A stretch of DNA of 64,000 nucleotides from the NCBI RefSeq assembly GCF_018861755.1, contig NZ_JAHLEF010000018.1:1-64000 (forward strand), in the 5' to 3' direction. This DNA comes from Clostridium sp. CF012. Lineage in GTDB: Bacteria > Bacillota > Clostridia > Clostridiales > Clostridiaceae. The notes beneath the pieces were generated by a model. It was not told the origin of the DNA. It did not search any database and saw only the letters and a list, made by a program, of their open reading frames with translations. The first letter of the stretch is position 1. Every line of letters begins with the position of its first letter. This document shows positions 1-9,042 of this stretch, piece after piece. The position numbers and the translations under genes were made by a program.

Positions 1-21
1 TGTAAAATCCTTAATGCTCAT
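1..21 (-). CDS. 5' end of an unidentified minus-strand gene
   Basis: The reverse strand shows an ATG at 21-19 followed by six sense codons (MSIKDFT) that run off the window edge. A good ribosome site, AGAGGTGG, lies at 33-26, four bases before the ATG. Seven residues are too few to name the product. The dispersed repeat at 45-106 lies directly upstream and carries a TATAAT hexamer at 51-46 in the correct orientation, but no -35 hexamer is apparent. Confidence 0.5.
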
Positions 22-44
22 TTATCCACCTCTAATCTTTATTC

Positions 45-106
45 CATTATACATAGAAAAACCCTATAGCGTAGGTTTTTTTAAATCGTCTACTCTATAG
101 GGTACA
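45..106 (-). repeat. Foldback dispersed repeat, copy A
   Basis: Read on the minus strand this begins TGTACCCTATAGAGTAGAC, continues through an A-rich loop into CCTACGCTATAGGGT and ends TTTTCTATGTATAATG. The two arms are imperfect inverted repeats. The same 62-64 base unit occurs on the plus strand at 28423-28486 with most positions identical, including the 3' flank beyond the hairpin. It could be a remnant made of two joined IS ends, a MITE, or a conserved promoter/terminator cassette. Confidence 0.6.
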
Positions 107-277
107 TTTTACTATCGCTCAGACATGAATTTTTCTTTACGCATCTGCAAATAAAATAAATTGTGAATTACTAGGGCTTACTCAAATGCATTCTGCGCAA
201 TATATACTTTTGTTAGCATAATATAAGAAAAAATATTTAAGTTTGAAAACTATTATTATTATTTTCAACTATTAAGG

Positions 278-316
278 ACTTCAGTAGGAGGTTAAAAATC
301 CAACTGAAGTTTTTTC
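278..316 (+). terminator. Terminator-like hairpin with no assigned gene
   Basis: ACTTCAGT (278-285) pairs with ACTGAAGT (303-310) around a 17-base loop, followed by a run of T to 316. The loop contains AGGAGG (286-291). No plus-strand gene precedes it in the window, so it may end a small RNA or a transcript read out of the minus-strand side. No strong promoter was found upstream. Confidence 0.4.
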
Positions 317-392
317 TTTGTTATGGTAATACATGGATTAATTAAAAATGATTAGCTTTTATTTTAAGTATCAAATGACGGATGATTCTTTT

Positions 393-2387
393 TTATAATG
401 CATTTCTCACATAAAGTATATATTTAGCTCTATCTAAAGGGTTAACACCAATTCTTTCTCTTATGGATCCTATTTCTAAGGAGCAAGGCTCATAACTCAA
501 AAATCCAGTTGTCATAATTCCTTTCCCTGAGGAAATTCTTCCTAATTCTCCTGGATATTCAAGTGAGGTGGATACAGGCATTTTTCCTTCTATTGTAAAA
601 GTACCGTTGTGTATAAATGGAGTTTCAAAGCTCCCACGCATTTTTATAATATCATTTAAAACTCTTCCCCCTACATCCTCAGGTACAGTAATTCTAAACT
701 TAATTATTGGTTCGAGGAGTGTAGTGCCTATTTCATTTAGACCTCTCATGATGCCCATGGCGGATGAGGTGGCAAAGTCTCCTGAACGTGAATGCATAAC
801 ATGGTCTTCACCGCACGTAAAGGTTATCTTTAAATCGGTCACTGGCCAGCCGTATATACCTTGACTTAGAATTTGATCTAAATTATCTTCTATTTCTCTT
901 TGATACTTTATCTTTACTTTTTCAGTTCTTACCTTAGATTCATAGATAAGACCAGTTCCCATTGGTAGTGGCTCAATTAAAAATTCAACTATAGCCCAGC
1001 AGGGTTTGGGCATAGTATAACGAGATTCACCATATCCACTTGCTATAGGAGTTTCTTTGTAGATAACAGAGGGTGGACCAAAGGTAACCTGTAGGTTAAA
1101 TCTTTCCATTAAAGTAGCTTCAATATATTCAATTTGTATTTTACCCATAATCCGAATATGAAGTTCTTTCTTTTCTTTTATCCATTGCATGTTTAGAAGG
1201 GGATCTTCCTCTTGTAAGAGCGTTAAAGCATCAACTAAAGCTATATAGTCTTCTTGAATTTTTGAATATATTCTTAATGTGAGAAGTGGGGTTGTAATTG
1301 TTTGGAGACTAGGAATATAAGTTTTGCTTCCAAGGATATCGTAGGTGCTACAATTCAAACCACTCACCATTACCAAATCACTGCTGCTAGCTGATTTTAC
1401 ATCAATTTGTTTTTGATTGATCAGTTTTTTTATCATAGTAATCTTTTCACTTTTGCCTGTTGTTACATTAAAAATATCATCTCTAGTAGATATTGATCCA
1501 CTAAATATTTTTATATGAGCTATTTTACCTGTGGTTTTGTTATGAGAGATTTTATATACCAGTGCTGAGAGCTCAGAATCATCTAAATTTTGAGGCCCTG
1601 GAAGATAATCCATTATGGCGTCCAGCAGTTCCTTAATTCCTTCGCCTTTTAGTGCAGTACCATATAGCACAGGGTAGATTTTTCCTTTAATAGCTTGCAC
1701 CATTATCTCATCTTTTATCATTCCTAAGGTTAAAGTACCCTGGAAAAATTCCTTGAAAATTTCTTCATTACAATTACCTAGAATATCTACTATATCTTCA
1801 AGTAATTGTTTGTGAGAAAGCTCTTTTATTTCTGATATATTTTTTGTGTAATTTGTCTTATCAAATAGGTTGCATACAATAAACTCGTTATTTTTTTCAT
1901 AGACGAGTTGTAGTGGTATAAGATCCTTTGTAAGAAGCTTTTTCATATCAACAATAATTTTCGAGGGTAATGCTCCCAAACGATCTAGTTTATTTATAAA
2001 GAATATTGAAGGTGTATTTAATTCCTTTAAAGCATTAAAATATACCTCTGTTTGAGGTTGTACTCCTTCTACTGAGGACAATACTACGATAGCTCCATCT
2101 AGAACACTTATACTTCTCTCTACTTCAGAACTGAAATCAATATGCCCTGGAGTATCTATAACATGGATACTAGTTCTTTTGTAAGTAAGATCAATTTCAG
2201 CAGCTTTTACTGAAATACCTCTTTGCTTTTCCATATCTAAAGAATCTGTATGGGTTGTACCTTTATCTACGCTGCCTAAAAATCTGCTAGAACCACTTTG
2301 ATAAAGTAATTGTTCAGTTAAAGTTGTTTTTCCAGCATCTACATGGGCAACTATACCAATATTTCTAATACTATTTTTTACTGTCAT
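393..2387 (-). CDS. TetM-type ribosomal protection GTPase (EF-G paralogue)
   Basis: This 664-residue protein belongs to the TetM/TetO/TetB(P) family of elongation-factor-G-like GTPases, which release tetracycline from the ribosome. G-motifs are clear: AHVDAGKT (about residues 14-21), RGISVK in switch I, DTPGH and NKLD. The segment GSVDKGTT after the P-loop is characteristic of ribosomal protection proteins. The length is slightly above the usual 640. I start at ATG 2387 because TGGAGA lies 7 bases upstream; an in-frame TTG at 2432 has no better site. A good promoter (2466-2494) precedes it. No mobile element adjoins it, so it looks like a resident chromosomal copy. Family assignment is secure; real tetracycline resistance is an inference. 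Confidence 0.85.
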   Translation of the reverse strand: MTVKNSIRNIGIVAHVDAGKTTLTEQLLYQSGSSRFLGSVDKGTTHTDSLDMEKQRGISVKAAEIDLTYKRTSIHVIDTPGHIDFSSEVERSISVLDGAIVVLSSVEGVQPQTEVYFNALKELNTPSIFFINKLDRLGALPSKIIVDMKKLLTKDLIPLQLVYEKNNEFIVCNLFDKTNYTKNISEIKELSHKQLLEDIVDILGNCNEEIFKEFFQGTLTLGMIKDEIMVQAIKGKIYPVLYGTALKGEGIKELLDAIMDYLPGPQNLDDSELSALVYKISHNKTTGKIAHIKIFSGSISTRDDIFNVTTGKSEKITMIKKLINQKQIDVKSASSSDLVMVSGLNCSTYDILGSKTYIPSLQTITTPLLTLRIYSKIQEDYIALVDALTLLQEEDPLLNMQWIKEKKELHIRIMGKIQIEYIEATLMERFNLQVTFGPPSVIYKETPIASGYGESRYTMPKPCWAIVEFLIEPLPMGTGLIYESKVRTEKVKIKYQREIEDNLDQILSQGIYGWPVTDLKITFTCGEDHVMHSRSGDFATSSAMGIMRGLNEIGTTLLEPIIKFRITVPEDVGGRVLNDIIKMRGSFETPFIHNGTFTIEGKMPVSTSLEYPGELGRISSGKGIMTTGFLSYEPCSLEIGSIRERIGVNPLDRAKYILYVRNAL

Positions 2388-2465
2388 ATTTATATCTCCA
2401 TTAATCAATTTTTTTAGGCTAATCATCCCCAAAAAAAAATCAGGAAGTTAGCTAGTCTAATTTTT

Positions 2466-2494
2466 ATTATATTCCATTATTTTTATTGTGTCTA
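2466..2494 (-). promoter_or_regulatory. Sigma-A promoter of the TetM-like gene
   Basis: On the minus strand TAGACA (2494-2489), a 17-base spacer and TATAAT (2471-2466) form a near-consensus vegetative promoter. The leader of about 70 bases contains a run of nine T (2439-2431) after a very weak hairpin, so attenuation is conceivable but not shown. Confidence 0.65.
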
Positions 2495-2539
2495 TGAGTA
2501 TGAAATATGAGCAATATTAATATAAAATAATATAATTTC

Positions 2540-2568
2540 TTAATTTATCACGACTTTTATTGTATAAT
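2540..2568 (+). promoter_or_regulatory. Probable promoter for the U32 peptidase gene
   Basis: A perfect TATAAT at 2563-2568 is preceded 17 bases upstream by a poor -35 (TTAATT). It lies about 30 bases before the ribosome site of the U32 gene and is the only good -10 in the gap. Confidence 0.35.
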
Positions 2569-2600
2569 AAGACATAGAACACTTAATAGGAGAGATGAAA

Positions 2601-4979
2601 ATGGATAAAATTGAATTACTAGCCCCTGCTGGAAGTATGGAAAGCGTAACTGCTGCAGTGCAAATGGGCGCAGATGCAGTTTATATAGGAGGAAGCAAGT
2701 TCTCAGCAAGAGCTTATGCTTTTAATTTTGATGATGAGAATATTGCTCGCGCGGTAGATTATTGCCACCTATATGGAGTTCGCGTATATGTTACATTAAA
2801 TACATTAGTAAAGGATAATGAATTAAAAGAAATTATGGAGTATGTAGGATTTTTATATAGCATAGGAGTAGATGCTTTATTACTTCAAGATACAGGACTC
2901 ATATACTTAATAAGAAATAATTTTCCAGAGTTTGAGCTCCATGCGTCTACACAGATGACAGTTCATAATGGTGAAGCTGCACTATTTTTAAAAAATATGG
3001 GCTTTAAAAGAATTGTTCTTTCAAGAGAGCTTAGTTTAAAAGAAATTGATTACATATCTAACACACTAAAAGTGGAAACAGAAATTTTTGTTCATGGAGC
3101 ATTATGTATATGTTATTCAGGACAGTGCCTTATGAGTAGTATTATAGGTGGTAGAAGTGGAAATAGAGGTAGATGTGCACAGCCCTGTAGATTACCTTAT
3201 ACACTAATAGACAAAAACACTAACAGGGAGCATAAGGCATACATTTTAAGCCCTAAAGATATTTGTACTTTAGATAACTTAAAAGATATAGTAGCGACCG
3301 GGACTTCTTCATTAAAAATTGAAGGAAGAATGAAAAAACCAGAATATGTAACAGGTGTGGTGGAGATATACAGAAGGGCATTAGACAACATTTATAACAA
3401 TAAAATACAAAAGTTAGATAGGGATACTAAAATTTTAACACAATTGTTTAATAGAGAAGGATTTTCAAAGGCGTATCTTTATGGCAATAAAGGGAAAGAT
3501 ATGATGGCATATAAGGTTCCTAAGAATTCTGGAATTCCAATAGGAAAAGTTGCCCCTGATTTGTCAGTAACTCTTTTAGAAAAGGTGGCTTTAAAAGATG
3601 GCGTTATGTTTGGTGAAGATGGGTTTGCCATATCAAAAATTATTATGAATGGAATAGAAATTGAAAAAGCAGTAATGGGAGATAGGGTTTTATTAAAACC
3701 AACTAAATTTAAAGCCGGAGACACTTTATATAAGATTTCCGATGTGGAACTTATGAGTGAGCTTTCCAAAAGTTATAGTGATGCGTTTAAGCGGAAGATA
3801 GAATTAAATCTCTCAATAGACTTTAGTGTAAATAAACCACTGTGTATAAGTGCTAGTTATATGGGAGAGAACTTCAATGTGCTAGGAGAGCTTGTTCAAG
3901 CAGCTGTTAATAAGCCATTAGACAGAGAACGTATTATCAAGAATCTCTCCAAAACAGGAGACACTCCTTTCAAAATAAATGAGGTGAACTTTGAAAGCTT
4001 TGAAGACGGCTTCCTGCCAATGGCAGCATTAAATTCAGTTAGGCGAGAATTAACAGAGAATATTCAAAAGCATATAATAGGAAAGTATAAAAGAGAAAAA
4101 AACAGTACACAGATTAATTATGATAAAATGAAGAGTTTACAAATAGAAGTGAATAATTTAGAAGCCCTGCATAAGCAAGATAATGTTATGCCGGAGACAC
4201 TTATTTATGTAAGTAATGAGGAGCAGCTAAGAGCAGTACTAGAAATGGGCTTTGATAATATTGCTATAAACCCTTTTATGAGGGAGTGTAACATAAACTT
4301 TAATAAGTATGATGTAAATATTTATCTGAAAGTACCTAATATTATTAAGGGTGAATTCGAAAGTGTTTGTGACTTTATTGAAAATAATTTAACCAAATTA
4401 AAAGGTATTATTACAGCTAATTTAGGAATAATTAATAGGTTTAGCAAAAAAATCAGTATAATTGGAGATTATAAATTAAATGCTTTTAATAGTTATTCAG
4501 GAGACTTTTACAAGGATTTCCTTACGGGAACATGCATTAGTGCAGAGCTTAATCAAAAGGAAATCAAAGAAATAGCAGCTAAAAATTCCTTGCCACTGCA
4601 AATTATGGTTTACGGAAAATATGAGCTTATGGTTAGTGAATACTGTGCTATAGGAAGTGTTTTTGGTAACAAAAATGATAATAGCGCTTGCGTAGAGAAA
4701 TGCACTAATGGAACTTATTCACTTAAAGATAGAATGGGTGAAGAGTTTAGGATTAATACTGATAAATATTGTAGAAGCTATATTTACAATAATGTGCCAG
4801 TAAATTTGATTTCTAATATGACAGAAATCATGAAAAACAAAATCTGCTGTTTTAGATTAGATTTTATACATGAGAATTATGAAGAAACCCTTGATGTTCT
4901 AAGAAGTTATATAAAAAGAACTTGGAGCACAGATTTTAAAAATTATACTAGGGGCCATTATAAAAGAGGCGTGGAATAA
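2601..4979 (+). CDS. U32 family peptidase, long DUF3656 (RlhA-like) type
   Basis: Peptidase family U32 protein of 792 residues. The N-terminal half carries the family signature: ELHASTQMTVHN, the segment around VHGALCICYSGQC (about residue 163 on) and the RGRCAQPCR cysteine cluster. In E. coli the long type (RlhA) is needed for hydroxylation of 23S rRNA C2501, and other U32 proteins act in tRNA or ubiquinone hydroxylation, probably through an Fe-S centre on these cysteines; protease activity is doubtful. The C-terminal half fits the extra domain of long U32 proteins. I prefer ATG 2601 because AGGAG at 2588-2592 is 8 bases away; the ATG at 2595 nearly touches it. It probably forms an operon with mutS2, 18 bases downstream. 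Confidence 0.85.
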   Translation: MDKIELLAPAGSMESVTAAVQMGADAVYIGGSKFSARAYAFNFDDENIARAVDYCHLYGVRVYVTLNTLVKDNELKEIMEYVGFLYSIGVDALLLQDTGLIYLIRNNFPEFELHASTQMTVHNGEAALFLKNMGFKRIVLSRELSLKEIDYISNTLKVETEIFVHGALCICYSGQCLMSSIIGGRSGNRGRCAQPCRLPYTLIDKNTNREHKAYILSPKDICTLDNLKDIVATGTSSLKIEGRMKKPEYVTGVVEIYRRALDNIYNNKIQKLDRDTKILTQLFNREGFSKAYLYGNKGKDMMAYKVPKNSGIPIGKVAPDLSVTLLEKVALKDGVMFGEDGFAISKIIMNGIEIEKAVMGDRVLLKPTKFKAGDTLYKISDVELMSELSKSYSDAFKRKIELNLSIDFSVNKPLCISASYMGENFNVLGELVQAAVNKPLDRERIIKNLSKTGDTPFKINEVNFESFEDGFLPMAALNSVRRELTENIQKHIIGKYKREKNSTQINYDKMKSLQIEVNNLEALHKQDNVMPETLIYVSNEEQLRAVLEMGFDNIAINPFMRECNINFNKYDVNIYLKVPNIIKGEFESVCDFIENNLTKLKGIITANLGIINRFSKKISIIGDYKLNAFNSYSGDFYKDFLTGTCISAELNQKEIKEIAAKNSLPLQIMVYGKYELMVSEYCAIGSVFGNKNDNSACVEKCTNGTYSLKDRMGEEFRINTDKYCRSYIYNNVPVNLISNMTEIMKNKICCFRLDFIHENYEETLDVLRSYIKRTWSTDFKNYTRGHYKRGVE

Positions 4980-4997
4980 AGGAAAGACGGTGAAACT

Positions 4998-7361
4998 ATG
5001 AATACTAAATCATTAAGAGTATTAGAATATTATAAGATTAAAGATAAAATTAAAGAATATACCCATACTACAGCTGGCAAGGATATTATAGAGAAATTAG
5101 AACCTTACACCAATATTTATGAAGTACGCGAACACCTTCAGGAGACTAATGAGGCACTATTACTTTTATCAAAAAAAGGGAGCGCACCTTTTGAAGGGAT
5201 ATATGACGTTCGTGATGCTATAAACAGGGCATCTAAAGGGGCTTCACTTATGCCAACGCAACTACTTAGAATAGCACAAATGCTTAGGTGTGCTAGACTA
5301 TTTCAGAATTATGTTGGTAACAAAGGTGGCGAAACTTCAAGAGTCTTAGAGGATATATGCATTGGAATTGTTCCAATGAAAAAATTAGAAGATGAAATTT
5401 TTATTGCTATAATAAGTGATGATGAAATTTCAGATAGGGCTAGTAGTCTCCTTTTTAGTCTAAGAAAATCACTAAAAGAGAAGAATGCTTCCGTAAAAGA
5501 AAAGGTAAATTCACTAGTTAGATCTAATGCAAAATATCTTCAAGAAAGTCTTTACACTATAAGAGGAGATCGATATGTAATTCCCGTTAAAATAGAGCAT
5601 AAAAGTAGTGTTCCGGGTATTGTTCATGACCAGAGTTCCTCAGGGGCCACATTATTCATTGAACCAATGAGCTTAGTGAATTTAAACAACGAAATCAAAG
5701 AAATCATGTTAAAGGAAAAAGCTGAGGTTGAAAGAATCTTAGCTGAATTATCCTATAAGGTATATGAAAATATAAATATTGTTACAAGTAATGCAAATAT
5801 AGTATGGGAACTAGATTTTATTTTTGCTAAAGCGAGATATGCAATAGAAGTTAATGCTATTATCCCGAATGTTAATGATGAGGGTATAATAGATATAATA
5901 GAGGCCAGGCACCCTTTGATAGACCCTAAGGTAGTAGTTCCAAGTAATATTTACTTAGGAAGAGGATTTACATCACTAGTAATAACAGGACCCAATACTG
6001 GAGGTAAAACAGTAACTTTAAAAACCGTAGGTTTAATCCAGTTAATGGCTATGAGCGGAATTTTAATTCCAGCTAGAGATGGTTCCATGGTAAGTTTTTT
6101 CAATGAAATTTTTGCAGATATAGGCGATGAGCAAAGCATAGAACAAAGCTTATCTACTTTTTCCTCTCATATGACAAATATAGTAAATATAATTGAAAAA
6201 GCAGATAAAAAAACCTTGGCTTTGTTTGATGAATTAGGAGCTGGAACAGATCCCACAGAGGGAGCAGCTCTTGCTGTATCAATTCTAGAAAATTTAAGAG
6301 AAAGAGGCACAAAAGTAGTTGCAACTACACATTATAGTGAATTAAAAGGATATGCACTAAAAACCGCAGGGGTTGAAAATGCTTCTGTAGAATTTAATGT
6401 GGACACCTTAAGCCCTACTTACAGACTAATAATTGGAGTGCCAGGAAAATCCAATGCTTTTGAGATTTCCATGAGACTCGGGTTACCTGATTATATTATT
6501 AAAAATGCTAGAGAAAACATTTCTAAAGAAACCTTAGAGTTTGAAGAATTAGTTCAAAGTCTACAAGAAAAGAGCATAAAGGCAGAAAGAGATGCTAGGC
6601 TGGCAGAAGTATTGAAACTTGAGGCTAGTAAGTTAAAGGATAAATATCAGGAAAAACTATATAAACTTGAAAATATTAGAGAAAATGCAATGTATGAAGC
6701 TCAAAGAGAAGCAAAGAGACTGATAAGAAATGCTAAAGAAGAATCTGATGTAATTCTTAAAAATATGAGAGAACTAGAAAAGTTGGGTTATCCATCTGAA
6801 GCTAGGCAAAAGCTTGAAGAGGAAAGAACGAAAATAAAAGATAAGCTTGAAAGCTTGGATAAACATGTAGAAAAAAATAAAGATGATTTAGGTAAAAAGT
6901 TGAAGATTGTAAAAGAAGGTCAAGAGGTATATTTACCATCTCTAGACCAAAAGGTTATTGTAATTTCAAAACCTGATAGTAGAGGAGAAGTACAAGTTCA
7001 AGCAGGTATTATGAAGATAAATGTTAAAGTAGATGATCTGCGAGAATCAAAGGTTACGGAGGAAGAAAAGAAAAAGGCAAAGATTAATAAGCGAGAGCTT
7101 AAGCTAAATTTAAAAAATGTTTCAACTTCCGTAGATTTAAGAGGGATGGACGCTCAAGAGGCTATTTATACTGTTGATAAGTATTTAGATGATGCTTATT
7201 TAGGAGGACTTAAAGAGATTACCATTATTCATGGAAAAGGAACAGGAGTTCTAAGAAATACTATTACTGATATGCTTAAGAGACATAGTCATGCTAAAAC
7301 TTATAGATTGGGAAATTATGGTGAAGGTGGTAGCGGAGTTACTGTAGTAGAACTTAAATAG
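4998..7361 (+). CDS. mutS2: MutS2 family ATPase with Smr domain
   Basis: MutS2 of 787 residues, the usual length. It shows Walker A GPNTGGKT (about residue 331), Walker B with LALFDELGAGTDPTEGAA (about 405), a long charged coiled-coil segment (about 515-650), and a C-terminal Smr domain with VDLRGMDAQEA (about 710) and HGKGTG (about 745). Family members suppress recombination (Helicobacter) or split stalled, collided ribosomes as RqcU (Bacillus); the N-terminal mismatch-recognition domain of MutS is absent. It follows the U32 gene closely, and a DUF523 gene follows after 40 bases, suggesting cotranscription. Confidence 0.95.
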   Translation: MNTKSLRVLEYYKIKDKIKEYTHTTAGKDIIEKLEPYTNIYEVREHLQETNEALLLLSKKGSAPFEGIYDVRDAINRASKGASLMPTQLLRIAQMLRCARLFQNYVGNKGGETSRVLEDICIGIVPMKKLEDEIFIAIISDDEISDRASSLLFSLRKSLKEKNASVKEKVNSLVRSNAKYLQESLYTIRGDRYVIPVKIEHKSSVPGIVHDQSSSGATLFIEPMSLVNLNNEIKEIMLKEKAEVERILAELSYKVYENINIVTSNANIVWELDFIFAKARYAIEVNAIIPNVNDEGIIDIIEARHPLIDPKVVVPSNIYLGRGFTSLVITGPNTGGKTVTLKTVGLIQLMAMSGILIPARDGSMVSFFNEIFADIGDEQSIEQSLSTFSSHMTNIVNIIEKADKKTLALFDELGAGTDPTEGAALAVSILENLRERGTKVVATTHYSELKGYALKTAGVENASVEFNVDTLSPTYRLIIGVPGKSNAFEISMRLGLPDYIIKNARENISKETLEFEELVQSLQEKSIKAERDARLAEVLKLEASKLKDKYQEKLYKLENIRENAMYEAQREAKRLIRNAKEESDVILKNMRELEKLGYPSEARQKLEEERTKIKDKLESLDKHVEKNKDDLGKKLKIVKEGQEVYLPSLDQKVIVISKPDSRGEVQVQAGIMKINVKVDDLRESKVTEEEKKKAKINKRELKLNLKNVSTSVDLRGMDAQEAIYTVDKYLDDAYLGGLKEITIIHGKGTGVLRNTITDMLKRHSHAKTYRLGNYGEGGSGVTVVELK

Positions 7362-7401
7362 TTGCGTGTCAATTTGCAGGTAACTAAAGGAGGATTAGTG
7401 T

Positions 7402-7866
7402 ATGATTATTGTAAGTGCATGTTTATGTGGCATTAATTGTAAGTATGATGGTGGCAATAATTTAGATGTGAGAGTACTTAAGCTTTTGCAAGAAGGAAAA
7501 GCAATACCTATTTGTCCAGAACAATTAGGCGGACAGGAAACGCCTAGGGCTCCTCACGAGATTATAAATGGAAATGGCGCTGATGTATTAATAGGCAAAG
7601 CCAGAATTCTTGGTCCAAATGAAGGTGATGATGTAACTTCAAAGTTTATAAAAGGTGCTTATGAAACACTAAAAATAGCACAAGCAGCTTCCGCTAGTAT
7701 CGCTATACTAAAAGCAAGAAGCCCATCTTGCGGTGCATCGCAAATATACGATGGGACTTTTAGTGGAAGTAAAAGACCTGGTAATGGAGTTACTGCGGAA
7801 TTATTATTATCCAAAGGCATAAGTGTTTATACAGAGGAAAATTTAGATGGAATAAAATTTGACTAA
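7402..7866 (+). CDS. DUF523 family protein (TudS-like)
   Basis: This 154-residue protein belongs to DUF523. It has the family landmarks: N-terminal SACLCGINCKYDGG, ICPEQLGG in the middle and SPSCG about residue 110. Family members studied as TudS bind a [4Fe-4S] cluster through three conserved cysteines and remove sulfur from 2-thiouracil; C9, the cysteine of ICPEQ and the cysteine of SPSCG are the likely ligands here. AGGAGG lies 7 bases before the ATG. It sits between mutS2 and an FMN oxidoreductase, 14 bases ahead of the latter. The physiological substrate is unknown. Confidence 0.75.
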   Translation: MIIVSACLCGINCKYDGGNNLDVRVLKLLQEGKAIPICPEQLGGQETPRAPHEIINGNGADVLIGKARILGPNEGDDVTSKFIKGAYETLKIAQAASASIAILKARSPSCGASQIYDGTFSGSKRPGNGVTAELLLSKGISVYTEENLDGIKFD

Positions 7867-7880
7867 GGGGGAAATAAGAT

Positions 7881-8894
7881 ATGAATTATAAAGATGTTTT
7901 AAAAGAAGCTAGGGGCAATTTAAACAAAAGCTGTAGAGTTTGCCCTATATGCAATGGAGTAGCTTGCGCTGGCGAGGTACCTGGAATGGGTGGAAAAGGA
8001 ACTGGAGATGCTTTTAAAATTAATATAGAGGCACTTAAAGCTTATAAACTTAATATGAGAACCATACATGATGCGAAAAATCCTGATACCTCAACGGAAC
8101 TATTTGGGAGAAAAATGGATATGCCTGTGTTTGCAGCTCCAGTATCAGGTACAACCTTAAATATGGGTGGTAAATTTACTGAAGAAGAGTATATATCTTG
8201 GGTTATTAGTGGATGCCTCGCAGGCGGGATTTTCCCAATGGTTGGAGATACTGCTGAAGATTCTTTTCTTACAACTAATCTTGAGCAATTAGAAAAACAA
8301 GGTGGAAATGGAATTGTAATCATAAAACCTTGGGAAAATGCTAATGTTATAGAAAAAATTAAACTAGCAGAAAAATCTGGCGCCTTTGCAATAGGTATGG
8401 ATATAGATGCTTGCGGCCTTATTACCTTGGCCCTTGCTGGTAAACCAGTTATGCCAAAAAACGTAGAAGAGATTAAAGAAATTGTTGCATCAACGAATCT
8501 TCCATTTATTCTTAAGGGAATAATGACAGCAGATGAAGCAAAACTTGCAGTACAAGCAGGCGTAGCTGCAATTGTAGTGTCAAACCATGGAGGAAGAGTA
8601 TTAGACCAAACTCCGGGTGTAGCAGATGTCCTAAAAGAAATTGTGGAAGAGGTTAATGGAAAAATAACTATTTTAGCTGATGGCGGAGTTAGAAGTGGTG
8701 CAGATATACTTAAAATGCTAGCATTAGGTGCAGACGCTGTGCTTATTGGTAGGCCAATTGTGGTGGCATCCTTTGGAGGCAAGGCAGAAGGTGTAAAATC
8801 ATACATAGATTTCTTGAAAAGTGAATTAAAATCAGCTATGGTACTTACAGGATGTAATTCCATAAAAAGTATCAAAGAAAGAATTTTATATTAA
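7881..8894 (+). CDS. FMN-dependent alpha-hydroxyacid oxidoreductase
   Basis: FMN-binding alpha/beta barrel protein of 337 residues, related to L-lactate oxidase and glycolate oxidase. The C-terminal half shows the family core: VSNHGGRVLDQTPG with the catalytic histidine and flavin-contacting arginine, then ILADGGVRSGADILK and DAVLIGRP for the phosphate site. The N-terminus is unusual in carrying CRVCPICNGVACAG (about residues 18-31), a cysteine cluster seen in clostridial members that may bind metal. An anaerobe would not use oxygen, so a dehydrogenase role on a 2-hydroxy acid is more likely. A terminator follows at 8904. Confidence 0.8.
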   Translation: MNYKDVLKEARGNLNKSCRVCPICNGVACAGEVPGMGGKGTGDAFKINIEALKAYKLNMRTIHDAKNPDTSTELFGRKMDMPVFAAPVSGTTLNMGGKFTEEEYISWVISGCLAGGIFPMVGDTAEDSFLTTNLEQLEKQGGNGIVIIKPWENANVIEKIKLAEKSGAFAIGMDIDACGLITLALAGKPVMPKNVEEIKEIVASTNLPFILKGIMTADEAKLAVQAGVAAIVVSNHGGRVLDQTPGVADVLKEIVEEVNGKITILADGGVRSGADILKMLALGADAVLIGRPIVVASFGGKAEGVKSYIDFLKSELKSAMVLTGCNSIKSIKERILY

Positions 8895-8903
8895 ATATTC
8901 CTC

Positions 8904-8933
8904 AAAAGCCGCTGAAATATTGTGGCTTTTTTT
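8904..8933 (+). terminator. Rho-independent terminator
   Basis: AAAAGCCGC (8904-8912) pairs with GTGGCTTTT (8922-8930), one G-U pair, 9-base loop, followed by T to 8933. It ends the run of genes that starts with the U32 gene. Confidence 0.8.
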
Positions 8934-8963
8934 GATTTATTCTAATTCCTTTAGCAGGTTGAA

Positions 8964-8991
8964 TTGACAAAAGAAAATCATGTATTATACT
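8964..8991 (+). promoter_or_regulatory. Sigma-A promoter of glnA
   Basis: A perfect TTGACA (8964-8969), a 16-base spacer and TATACT (8986-8991). Transcription would start near 8998, which excludes the in-frame ATG at 8980 and supports translation from 9043. Confidence 0.75.
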
Positions 8992-9042
8992 AAAATTATG
9001 AATATTAAAAAATTTCCAATAAAGAAACAGGGGGGCTTAGAA

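Larger units (their letters stand above)
22..392. other. Intergenic region with repeat copy and a terminator-like hairpin
   Basis: This 371-base stretch has no convincing gene. It holds the upstream region of the partial minus-strand gene, a copy of a foldback repeat (45-106) that recurs near 28.4 kb, a small TTGAAAA/TTTTCAA inverted repeat (243-268), and a terminator-like hairpin pointing rightwards (278-316). Nothing recognisable as a riboswitch was found. Confidence 0.5.

Noticed and set aside
568-864. Plus-strand frame within the TetM-like gene
   Set aside because: Antisense to a conserved GTPase and without a ribosome site.
8042-8875. Long minus-strand open frame (277 codons) opposite the FMN oxidoreductase
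   Set aside because: It is the antisense shadow of a well-supported gene, has no ribosome site and no recognisable motif.
8980-9042. N-terminal extension of glutamine synthetase from ATG 8980
   Set aside because: That ATG lies between the -35 and -10 elements of the promoter, while 9043 has a strong ribosome site and the normal family N-terminus.
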